A stretch of DNA of 5,647 bases. Source: Chloroflexota bacterium. GTDB lineage: Bacteria > Chloroflexota > Chloroflexia > Thermomicrobiales > UBA6265. The notes beneath the pieces are model-generated. The model was not told where the DNA came from, ran no database searches, and saw nothing but the letters and a program-made list of their open reading frames with translations. The stretch lies in the NCBI GenBank assembly GCA_023424355.1, contig JAFAEA010000033.1, positions 1-5,647 on the forward strand, in the 5' to 3' direction. Shown here piece by piece: positions 1 to 4,898 of the stretch (the first letter of the stretch is position 1; each line of letters starts with the position of its first letter). Both the position numbers and the translations under genes were made by a program.

Positions 1-733
1 CAATCGGCGCGGTGGTGAGACTGGCGAGATCCCAGAATCCCTTCTCGTTCAGGTGGCTGACATCCAGCATGATGCCAAGCAAGTTGCAGGCGCGCACCAG
101 CTCTCGACCGCGATCGGTGAGACCAGGTCCCGTATCCGGGCTCTGGTTGTGACCGAACGGAACGCCGTGCGCGAAGATGTTACTGCGGCTCCATACCGGT
201 CCGATCGAGCGCAGGCCGGCATTGTGATACATCTCCAGCGCGTAGAAGTTCTCATCGATCATCTCGGCGCCCTCAAAGTGCAGAATCGCACTCATAACAC
301 CCGCTTCGACGTTCTCTTCGAGATCCTCAGCGAAGGTAATGATGCTGAGCGGATCGTCTGTCCATGCGTGACCGTCCTCGCGGTCGAGTTCGTGGAGCAT
401 GGTGCCGCCACCAGCCTCGAGATTCAGGAGTCGGGCGATCATGGCGTTGGTGAACATCTGGGCGTAGGCAAGGCTCGGGCTGCCATTCTCATCGGCGAGT
501 TGCACGCCGTTAATGGCGCTGCCGAGAATCGATTCCAGATTCGGAGCCCACGTATCGCCTGGTGTCGGGACGAAGCAGGCGAAGAATCCGCCAACGAGTC
601 CGCCCTTGTTCGCGCGGGGCGCATCAATGTGGCCAACATCGCCCTCTTTATAGAAATCTCGACCGGTGCTGAGCAGGCTCAGCAGGGTATCGTTATGGCC
701 ATCGAAAATCGGAATCATGTTTTGTTCGCTCAC
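1..733 (-). CDS. M19 family (membrane/renal-type) dipeptidase, 3' end cut by the window
   Basis: Zinc dipeptidase of the M19 amidohydrolase-fold family, which hydrolyses dipeptides, often with broad specificity including D-residues at the C-terminal side. The 244 visible residues carry the family signature: DGHND at 11-15 gives metal ligands H13 and D15, HFEGAE around 152-157 gives the bridging glutamate E154, and DVSHLNEKGFWDL gives metal ligand H227. The SPDTGPGLTDRGRELV stretch just before that motif is typical of bacterial M19 enzymes. The last metal histidine (the ASHS motif) would lie beyond base 1, so about a third of the protein is missing. The start is a GTG at 733, chosen because AAAGGAG (739-745 on the complement) sits 5 nt upstream; an ATG five codons later lacks such a site. 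No signal peptide is visible, so it is probably cytoplasmic. It is divergent from fabI. Family assignment is secure; substrate is unknown. Confidence 0.93.
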   Translation of the reverse strand, partial: MSEQNMIPIFDGHNDTLLSLLSTGRDFYKEGDVGHIDAPRANKGGLVGGFFACFVPTPGDTWAPNLESILGSAINGVQLADENGSPSLAYAQMFTNAMIARLLNLEAGGGTMLHELDREDGHAWTDDPLSIITFAEDLEENVEAGVMSAILHFEGAEMIDENFYALEMYHNAGLRSIGPVWSRSNIFAHGVPFGHNQSPDTGPGLTDRGRELVRACNLLGIMLDVSHLNEKGFWDLASLTTAPI

Positions 734-756
734 AGTTACTCCTTTGCGTTAGGCAC

Positions 757-762
757 ATAGTA
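757..762 (-). promoter_or_regulatory. Possible -10 box of the dipeptidase gene
   Basis: TACTAT on the minus strand lies about 24 bases upstream of the GTG start, which would place transcription initiation near 750. No good -35 hexamer is found 16-18 bases further upstream, so the assignment rests on one hexamer and on position in the divergent gap. Confidence 0.25.
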
Positions 763-810
763 GCGCCGTTGCGTGCGGTGTTTCCGGTATCATGCATGAG
801 ATATACAAGT

Positions 811-841
811 TTGGCACGTAAGCGCCAGAGAGAATTTGTAT
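811..841 (+). promoter_or_regulatory. Possible fabI promoter
   Basis: TTGGCA (811-816) could serve as a -35 box and TTGTAT (836-841) as a -10 box, but the 19-base spacing is long and the -10 match is poor. A CATGCATG palindrome (791-798) lies just upstream, midway between the two divergent genes, and could be a regulator site; nothing ties it to a known regulator. Confidence 0.25.
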
Positions 842-861
842 CCGGCAGCACGTTTTGCCGG
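842..861 (+). promoter_or_regulatory. Hairpin in the fabI leader
   Basis: CCGGCA (842-847) pairs with TGCCGG (856-861) around an 8-nt loop, 21 bases upstream of the fabI ATG. If transcription starts near 847 or later this is instead a DNA inverted repeat overlapping the start site. It does not resemble the FapR operator as I know it. It may be an operator, a leader hairpin, or chance. Confidence 0.3.
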
Positions 862-882
862 GTGTAAGAAAGGGATTACCGA

Positions 883-1656
883 ATGAGTCAGGGAATGCTG
901 AGCGGCAAAACCGCTGTTGTGATGGGCGTCCAGAATCAGTGGAGTATCGCCTGGAAGATCGCGACTGCGCTTTCGGAAGCCGGTGCCGATGTGGCGATTA
1001 CCTATATCGATGACCGTGCCAAGAAGAACGCCGAGAAGCTGGCGGAAACCGTACCTGGCATGCGCACCTATGTGTGCAACGTCAGTAACGACGACGAAAT
1101 GGCTGCTCTGCGCGAGAGCCTGAAGGCCGATTACGGCAAGCTCGATATCCTCATTCACAGCATCGCCTACGCTCCGGCCGCCGAGCTGACCAATCGATTC
1201 CTCGAAACCACCCGCGAAGGCTTCAACATCGCCCTCGAAACCAGTGCCTTCAGCCTGGTGGCGGTTGCGCGCGAGCTCACCCCGATCATGAGCGAAGGTG
1301 GCAGCATCGTTACCCTCACCTACCTCGGTTCCGATCGCGTGTTCCCGAAGTACAACGTGATGGGTGTGGCCAAGGCAGCGCTCGAAAGCTGCGTACGGTA
1401 CCTCGCCGCCGATCTGGGCGAGAGCGGTATCCGCGTGAACGCGGTGAGCGCCGGCCCGATCAAGACCGCCTCTGCCCGCGGTATTCCGGGCTTCAGCAGC
1501 ATGCAGGAGCAGGCTGTGGAGAAGGCACCGCTGGGTCACGTGTTCACTCCGGAGCACGTCGCCAACATGACCGCATTCCTTTGCAGCGATGGCGCAGCCG
1601 GTATCACGGGTGATGTGATTCTGGTGGATGGCGGTTACCACGCGATGGGTGTGTAG
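883..1656 (+). CDS. fabI: Enoyl-[acyl-carrier-protein] reductase FabI
   Basis: NAD(P)H-dependent enoyl-ACP reductase, which performs the last reduction of each type II fatty acid elongation cycle in the cytoplasm. The 257-residue length is usual for FabI. The cofactor motif is at 15-24 (GVQNQWSIAW, family form GxxxxxSIAW). The catalytic region TYLG...KYNVMGVAK gives Y147, Y157 and K164, matching the Tyr-Tyr-Lys arrangement of E. coli FabI. The C-terminal ITGDVILVDGGYHAMG block is diagnostic for FabI over other short-chain dehydrogenases. Two positions stand out: A95 in HSIAYAP, where E. coli has glycine (G93), and N66 in CNVSND, where the family usually has Asp (CDV). AAAGGG at 869-874 precedes the chosen ATG by 8 bases; an in-frame ATG at 895 is possible but would shorten the N-terminus. 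It is a single gene, divergent from the dipeptidase and followed by structured repeat copy A. Confidence 0.95.
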   Translation: MSQGMLSGKTAVVMGVQNQWSIAWKIATALSEAGADVAITYIDDRAKKNAEKLAETVPGMRTYVCNVSNDDEMAALRESLKADYGKLDILIHSIAYAPAAELTNRFLETTREGFNIALETSAFSLVAVARELTPIMSEGGSIVTLTYLGSDRVFPKYNVMGVAKAALESCVRYLAADLGESGIRVNAVSAGPIKTASARGIPGFSSMQEQAVEKAPLGHVFTPEHVANMTAFLCSDGAAGITGDVILVDGGYHAMGV

Positions 1657-1674
1657 CAACCGATCACGATCGCC

Positions 1675-1730
1675 GGTAGAGGAGGAGCTTGTCTCCTCCT
1701 TCATGAGGGCAGATAAACTGCCCTTCTACC
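1675..1730 (-). repeat. Structured intergenic element, copy A (three-way-junction core)
   Basis: A 56-nt unit whose reverse complement aligns without gaps to copy B at 3046-3101 (43 of 56 identical). Outer arms GGTAGA (1675-1680) and TCTACC (1725-1730) pair and enclose two hairpins: GGAGGAG (1681-1687) with CTCCTCC (1693-1699) around loop CTTGT, and AGGGCAG (1706-1712) with CTGCCCT (1718-1724) around loop ATAAA. It begins 18 bases after the fabI stop and faces the convergent kinase gene. There is no U-tract, so it is not a textbook intrinsic terminator. Strand is given as minus because copy B is taken as the plus-strand reference. Confidence 0.8.
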
Positions 1731-1779
1731 GATGCCTCGGCCCCCGATTTTCGGATCGGGGGTCGCCGCGTTTACGCCG
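1731..1779 (+). repeat. Flank of copy A, with third hairpin
   Basis: Stem CCCCCGAT (1741-1748) and ATCGGGGG (1755-1762) around a 6-nt loop, followed by CGCGTTTA (1767-1774). The stretch 1725-1779 aligns directly, without gaps, to 3096-3150 next to copy B (38 of 55 identical). This includes CTACCGATG, the inner stem CCGAT/ATCGG and CGCGTTTA. This flank is therefore in the same orientation at both sites, unlike the 56-nt core. Confidence 0.6.
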
Positions 1780-1783
1780 TCAC

Positions 1784-1819
1784 ACCCGGACAACCCGGTC
1801 TGCGGACCGGGGTCCGGGT
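1784..1819. terminator. Long hairpin abutting the kinase stop codon
   Basis: ACCCGGAC (1784-1791) pairs with GTCCGGGT (1812-1819), and CCCGGTC (1794-1800) pairs with GACCGGG (1805-1811) around a TGCG loop; the only interruption is an AA bulge. The 15 base pairs start directly after the kinase stop codon (1820-1822 on the complement). Position and symmetry suggest a 3'-end structure usable from both strands. No U-tract follows on either strand, so it may protect the mRNA end or aid factor-dependent termination instead. Confidence 0.55.
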
Positions 1820-2503
1820 CTACGTGTCCTGCAGCGGCAATGTGATTACCCGGCTCGCGAGATGCTTGCTTTGGGCGACTCGCTGAACGTTCTGTAAATC
1901 GGAAGACCAAATCTTCTGGTCCAACGCATCCCCCGAAAGTCCTCGATGGAGGTGGCGCTCTTTAAGCCTGCGGTATACAACATCATCCGGTGCTTCCAGG
2001 TACCACACGTCGTCGAGGAGTCCCGGAATCTCTCTCCAGGGTTCTGAGGGCAACAGCAGGTAATTTCCTTCAACGATGATAAATCGGTGCTCGGGCTGGA
2101 TAACGATCGCTTCAGCAACGGGTTCATCCGTCTCACGATCGAATCGAGGAGCGGTAATCACCTTGTCGGAGTCATGACGAATACGGGTGATCAGGTCCAC
2201 AAACCCGGCGGCGTCAAACGTTTCCGCGTCACCTTTTCGCTCCCACAAGCTCAAATCGTGGAGCTCCCGATTGGTTTTGTGAAACCCATCCATAGGCACA
2301 ACGATGACCGTTTCGGGCGCCAACAGAGTCTCCAGTTCCCGACGAAGGGAATCGGCAAAGGTGCTCTTTCCCGCCGCGGGACCACCGGTAATTCCCAACA
2401 AGAATCGACTGCCGGGTAACTGCGCCAAGCGCGTGACCAGCTCTTGAGCGAGCAGTTGGACGGTGGCCTGATACGTGGGTTGTGGCACGAATTGTTTCGT
2501 CAT
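1820..2503 (-). CDS. P-loop nucleoside/nucleotide kinase family protein (YggC/FrcK-like)
   Basis: Predicted cytoplasmic small-molecule kinase of the uridine kinase/pantothenate kinase-like P-loop group, 227 residues. Walker A is GGPAAGKST at 40-48 with catalytic K46. MDGFHKTN at 71-78 carries the acidic residue D72 and the substrate-side histidine typical of the group. PRFDRETDEP (119-128) corresponds to the Y/FDR...DP segment, VEGNYLLL (144-151) to the Walker B-like strand, and RLKERHLHRG (179-188) to the arginine-rich lid, followed by the NVQRV helix typical of YggC-type proteins. The start at 2503 is preferred because AGGA lies 5 bases upstream; an ATG two codons earlier (2509) has no room for a ribosome site. 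It is a single gene, divergent from the DoxX-like gene and convergent with fabI. The phosphorylated substrate (nucleoside, fructose-like sugar or pantothenate-like compound) cannot be told from sequence. Confidence 0.85.
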   Translation of the reverse strand: MTKQFVPQPTYQATVQLLAQELVTRLAQLPGSRFLLGITGGPAAGKSTFADSLRRELETLLAPETVIVVPMDGFHKTNRELHDLSLWERKGDAETFDAAGFVDLITRIRHDSDKVITAPRFDRETDEPVAEAIVIQPEHRFIIVEGNYLLLPSEPWREIPGLLDDVWYLEAPDDVVYRRLKERHLHRGLSGDALDQKIWSSDLQNVQRVAQSKHLASRVITLPLQDT

Positions 2504-2527
2504 GGACATCCTGATACAGAAACAACG

Positions 2528-2556
2528 TTGGCACGAGTGCTGCTACGTACCACTAT
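2528..2556 (+). promoter_or_regulatory. Possible promoter of the DoxX-like gene
   Basis: TTGGCA (2528-2533) and CACTAT (2551-2556) are separated by 17 bases, with initiation expected near 2563, about 45 bases before the start codon. The -10 match is only partial. The same -35 region also fits a sigma-54 pattern, reported among the findings. Confidence 0.35.
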
Positions 2557-2608
2557 CGGTTATCGACAAAGATTTGCCGACCAACGACGAAACGAAAGGC
2601 ACATGCAC

Positions 2609-3010
2609 ATGTTCAGTTCCATCGCCAATCTCGCACTTCGCGCAATTCCCGGTGCGTACATTCTCAATTCCGGAATCAACAAATTCGGAATGGATGAGGG
2701 CACCATCACCTACCTGCGCGATGAAGCTGCCAAGGGAATGCCGATGTTTGCCGATATGGCGCCGGGTGATTTCCAGAAGGTTCTCGGTTTTGGCGAACTC
2801 TCCGTGGGCGCTGCGCTTCTACTGCCAATGGTGCCGAACCGTCTCGCCGGTATGGCGCTGGGAACCCTGAGCGCGGCCCTGCTGAGCAATTACTTCAGCG
2901 ACCCCACCAAGACGCAGGCAGATGGCATCCGCCCGAGCGCCGAGGGCACTTCGCTGGCGAAGGATTCGTGGTTGATGGCCATTGCCATCGCACTGGTACT
3001 CGGCAAGTAA
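2609..3010 (+). CDS. Small DoxX-like integral membrane protein
   Basis: A 133-residue protein with about four hydrophobic segments, roughly at 4-22, 57-75, 78-95 and 118-131. The first helix LRAIPGAYILNSGINKFGM fits the DoxX-type pattern of arginine, glycine and a G-x-x-K-hydrophobic end. The second (GFGELSVGAALLLPMVPNRLAGMAL) fits the DoxX GEL...G...L...R block. The segment between helices three and four (SDPTKTQADGIRPSAEGTSLAKD) is conserved in similar uncharacterised proteins I recall, chiefly from Actinomycetota; this is from memory. The start at 2609 is favoured because AAAGG (2595-2599) lies 9 bases upstream; an ATG at 2603 would be only 3 bases away. Function is unknown. DoxX relatives have been linked to quinone-dependent redox and thiol stress functions, but nothing here proves such a role. 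It is a single gene, ending 35 bases before structured repeat copy B. Confidence 0.75.
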   Translation: MFSSIANLALRAIPGAYILNSGINKFGMDEGTITYLRDEAAKGMPMFADMAPGDFQKVLGFGELSVGAALLLPMVPNRLAGMALGTLSAALLSNYFSDPTKTQADGIRPSAEGTSLAKDSWLMAIAIALVLGK

Positions 3011-3045
3011 GGGCCGGAGCACCCAAGGGTCAGACCGGAGCTAAT

Positions 3046-3101
3046 GGTAGAAGGGCAGTCACACTGCCCTTCCCCTGGCGGAGACAAGCTCCGCCGCTAC
3101 C
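3046..3101 (+). repeat. Structured intergenic element, copy B (three-way-junction core)
   Basis: Outer arms GGTAG (3046-3050) and CTACC (3097-3101) enclose two hairpins: AAGGGCAG (3051-3058) with CTGCCCTT (3064-3071) around loop TCACA, and GGCGGAG (3077-3083) with CTCCGCC (3089-3095) around loop ACAAG. It is the same length as copy A and inverted relative to it. In the second hairpin, one A-T pair of copy A (read on its minus strand) is a C-G pair here, a compensatory change. It lies in the convergent gap after the DoxX-like gene. No U-tract follows. Confidence 0.8.
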
Positions 3102-3150
3102 GATGAATCTCTCTCCGATTCGTGTATCGGGATCCGTCGCGTTTAGCCCG
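3102..3150 (+). repeat. Flank of copy B, with third hairpin, running into the lyase stop codon
   Basis: CCGAT (3115-3119) pairs with ATCGG (3126-3130) around a 6-nt loop, and CGCGTTTA (3138-3145) follows. The segment matches the flank of copy A in direct orientation. Its last bases TTA (3143-3145) are the complement of the TAA stop codon of the convergent lyase gene, so the element and the coding end overlap. Confidence 0.55.
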
Positions 3151-4246
3151 CCAATCCGGCCAACGACCGCTCGAACGATTTCCACAATTCTTCCGTCGGT
3201 TCAACACCGATCGACAAGCGGACGTATCCCGGCACGACCGCATCACCCCATCGGGCACGACGTTCGGCTGAGGTGTGAGTGCCACCAAAGCTGGTGCTGG
3301 GAATCACATACTCCGCATTGGAAATAAACTGCTCCGCGAGTTCCTCACTGGCGAACGTCACACCCATCACGCTGCCGAAGCGCAACAGCTGCCGTTTAGC
3401 GATGTCGTGTTGTGGATGGCTTTCCAACCCCGGATAGCGAACCGATTCAATTGCCGGATGTTCCTCAAATCGACCGGCGATGAGTCCGGCGGATTCGCAC
3501 ATACGGCTGTACCGAACTTCAAACGTGTCCAGGCTGCGGTGAACTTGCCATGCCTCGAACGGACCCGGGGTAGCACCGACCAGCTTGCGCCAATCGAGGG
3601 CCTTGGTGATGAGCACTTCGTTGCGAGATGCTATGTGTCCGAAAAGCACATCCGAATGACCGCCGATCGATTTGGTATCGGCAGAAACCACGACATCGGC
3701 ACCAAAGTCGAACGGTCGTTGCCCCAATGGAGAAAGCGTGGTGTTATCGACCACGGCAATCGCGCCGGCCGCATGGATCTTCTCGATCACAATGCCAAGA
3801 TCGCAAATCTCCAGTTTGGGATTCGATGGGGTTTCGATCCACACCAGATTGAAGCCGGTGAAATCCTGATTTATGTACTCCACGGTATCGCACAACTGCA
3901 CCTCGATACCGTTAGGAGCGAGGTAGTTCTCGGCGATCGCGCGGGTGGTGTAATAACCATCGCTCGGCAGCAACACCTTGTCGCCGGAGTGAAGATTCGG
4001 CAGCAGCACGGCGGCAATGGCAGCCATGCCGGATGGGAAGGTGACGACAGTCGCATCCTCGAGGATACCGAGCGCTTCTTCCAACGCATCCCACCCGGGG
4101 TTGGTCCAACGGCCGTACTGATGTCGCTCGACAGGCATGCCCGGAATCAAATACGTACTGGCTGGGGTGATGGGCAAAGCCACAGGATCTCCCGCAGAGA
4201 GACCAGAAATGCGATGATGCGCCATCTGCGCGATACGTTCGTCCAT
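3143..4246 (-). CDS. Cystathionine gamma-lyase-type PLP enzyme (Cys/Met metabolism family)
   Basis: Fold-type I PLP enzyme of the Cys/Met metabolism family, 367 residues, predicted to act in the cytoplasm on cystathionine or a related substrate (alpha,gamma-elimination to cysteine). Visible landmarks, in order: YGRWTNP (44-50), from the segment that contacts the cofactor phosphate of the neighbouring subunit; TFPSGMAAIAA (69-79), phosphate-binding; DGYYTTR (96-102), with the tyrosine that stacks on PLP; IETPSNPKLEICDL (137-150); VVDNTT with D167 binding the pyridine nitrogen; SADTKSIGGHSD with the Schiff-base lysine K192; and YVRLSIGVE with R343 binding the substrate carboxylate. The start at 4246 is preferred because GAGGTGG lies about 8 bases upstream; a GTG at 4258 overlaps that ribosome site. 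The gene follows the YjbR-family gene on the same strand after 140 bases, and is convergent with the DoxX-like gene. Gamma-lyase is favoured by overall style, but gamma-synthase or methionine gamma-lyase cannot be excluded. Confidence 0.85.
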   Translation of the reverse strand: MDERIAQMAHHRISGLSAGDPVALPITPASTYLIPGMPVERHQYGRWTNPGWDALEEALGILEDATVVTFPSGMAAIAAVLLPNLHSGDKVLLPSDGYYTTRAIAENYLAPNGIEVQLCDTVEYINQDFTGFNLVWIETPSNPKLEICDLGIVIEKIHAAGAIAVVDNTTLSPLGQRPFDFGADVVVSADTKSIGGHSDVLFGHIASRNEVLITKALDWRKLVGATPGPFEAWQVHRSLDTFEVRYSRMCESAGLIAGRFEEHPAIESVRYPGLESHPQHDIAKRQLLRFGSVMGVTFASEELAEQFISNAEYVIPSTSFGGTHTSAERRARWGDAVVPGYVRLSIGVEPTEELWKSFERSLAGLAG

Positions 4247-4268
4247 GCTCGATTCCACCTCGAAATCC

Positions 4269-4302
4269 CTTCTACGATTTCAAACTGAGGCAAGTGTAGA
4301 AG
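4269..4302. promoter_or_regulatory. Inverted repeat over the likely lyase promoter
   Basis: CTTCTAC (4269-4275) and GTAGAAG (4296-4302) form a perfect 7-base inverted repeat with a 20-base centre, 23 to 56 bases upstream of the lyase ATG. On the minus strand the outer arm contains TACACT (4294-4299), the best -10 candidate in this gap, which would put initiation near 4287. A protein bound to these arms would overlap the promoter; alternatively the RNA arms pair. No regulator is recognised. Confidence 0.35.
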
Positions 4303-4321
4303 CCGCGGTTGGTCTGCACAT

Positions 4322-4377
4322 CGGTGCAATCGCACAGCTTTGCACCGTATGCGGGTCACAATTTGGTCAGATTGCAC
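4322..4377 (-). promoter_or_regulatory. Overlapping inverted repeats after yjbR and before the lyase gene
   Basis: Read on the minus strand, three segments occur in order: GTGCAATC (4377-4370), CGGTGCAA (4347-4340) and GATTGCACCG (4331-4322). The third can pair perfectly over 8 bases with either of the first two, so the two hairpins exclude each other. The set begins 9 bases after the YjbR-family stop codon. It could be a simple 3'-end hairpin of that gene or a switch-like leader in read-through transcripts to the lyase. No U-tract is present and no known riboswitch class is recognised. Confidence 0.4.
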
Positions 4378-4386
4378 AATGGCGAT

Positions 4387-4758
4387 CTAACGAGAAGCTT
4401 TTGGTGGAGTTGTCCGCAATGGTGCGCAATCCCACGCCATCTGCACGAGTTCCTGCAGACGGGTTTCGTCGATGGCATCGAGTCGAACAATCACCGTGTG
4501 GTAACCGTCGTAATGATCGGTGGTGAAGAATATTTCCGGTTCTCCTTCGAGGAAAGCCTGTTTATCGTCCAGATCAGCTACACGAAAGAGGTACTGATCG
4601 TACCGAGGCACGCGTGCCTTCTTTGGATGTACGCGTTCGGGATACGGCCAGATCATGTTTTTGTCATCGCGCTGGAAAAAGTAGCTCTCCTCACCCTTCT
4701 CGGTGACTCCCGGAAGTTCAAGTGCGATTCGGCGGAGATCATCTTTGGTAGTTGCCAT
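4387..4758 (-). CDS. MmcQ/YjbR family protein
   Basis: A 123-residue cytoplasmic protein of the MmcQ/YjbR family, which has a CyaY-like fold and is sometimes described as DNA-binding; its role is generally unknown. Family features are the N-terminal helix and ALELPGVTEKGEESYFF (12-28), a K/R-rich central part, the FFTTDHYDGYHTVIVRLDAID segment (77-97; the HYDGY motif is the clearest hallmark), and the final helix with MAWDCAP (107-113). The start at 4758 is chosen because GAGGG lies 7 bases upstream and the family begins at this point; the frame stays open further upstream, without family likeness. It is divergent from the NfeD-type protease gene and upstream of the lyase gene on the same strand, but the 140-base spacer full of inverted repeats argues against a tight operon. 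Confidence 0.85.
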   Translation of the reverse strand: MATTKDDLRRIALELPGVTEKGEESYFFQRDDKNMIWPYPERVHPKKARVPRYDQYLFRVADLDDKQAFLEGEPEIFFTTDHYDGYHTVIVRLDAIDETRLQELVQMAWDCAPLRTTPPKASR

Positions 4759-4856
4759 GGTTGAGCCCTCACGATGCGTACCGGAATGCAATGGCAGTTG
4801 GAAAATCGACGATGGGATCGCCACATCTTTGCCATAACTATTTTGCTCATTCACCC

Positions 4857-4862
4857 TATAAT
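4857..4862 (+). promoter_or_regulatory. nfeD: -10 box of the NfeD-type protease gene
   Basis: A perfect TATAAT lies 36 bases upstream of the ATG, in an A/T-rich pocket of an otherwise GC-rich window, giving initiation near 4869. The best-spaced -35 hexamer, ATAACT (4834-4839, 17 bases away), is a weak match, and TTGCCA (4829-4834) is 22 bases away, too far for normal spacing. The strong -10 may compensate, or an activator may be needed. Confidence 0.5.
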
Positions 4863-4898
4863 TGCAGAAAGATCAGAAAAGCGCGCTACGAGGCCTGT

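Noticed and set aside
53..760. Open plus-strand frame of about 235 codons opposite the dipeptidase
   Set aside because: It is the exact antisense codon register of the M19 gene, whose metal-ligand motifs and ribosome site are clear.
790..1704. Open antisense frame of about 300 codons opposite fabI
   Set aside because: It mirrors the codon structure of a clear FabI gene, its translation shows no recognisable family, and it has no supported start. It is a by-product of GC-rich coding sequence.
1680..1725. Textbook intrinsic terminator after fabI
   Set aside because: The hairpins are strong, but no run of T follows on either strand, so the simple U-tract mechanism is not supported.
1675..1779. 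Integron attC-type recombination site
   Set aside because: The nested inverted repeats and a GTTTA end suggest it superficially, but the paired R/L core boxes with GTTRRRY are absent, and neither site is next to a cassette-like gene or integrase.
811..2535. Shared 8-mer TTGGCACG upstream of fabI and of the DoxX-like gene
   Set aside because: Only eight bases match, and the following sequence differs; it may reflect similar -35 boxes but does not support a common regulator.
1918..4093. Shared string CCAACGCATCCC at 1920 and 4081
   Set aside because: Both copies are inside unrelated coding regions on the same strand, with no similarity around them; most likely chance under shared codon use.
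3275..4288. Open plus-strand frame of about 337 codons opposite the lyase gene
   Set aside because: The opposite strand encodes a complete PLP enzyme with all catalytic motifs; the plus-strand frame is low in hydrophobic pattern and family likeness.
4759..4854. Longer N-terminus for the YjbR-family protein
   Set aside because: The frame is open up to 4854, but the extra residues show no family likeness, and the ATG at 4758 has a well-placed GAGGG site.
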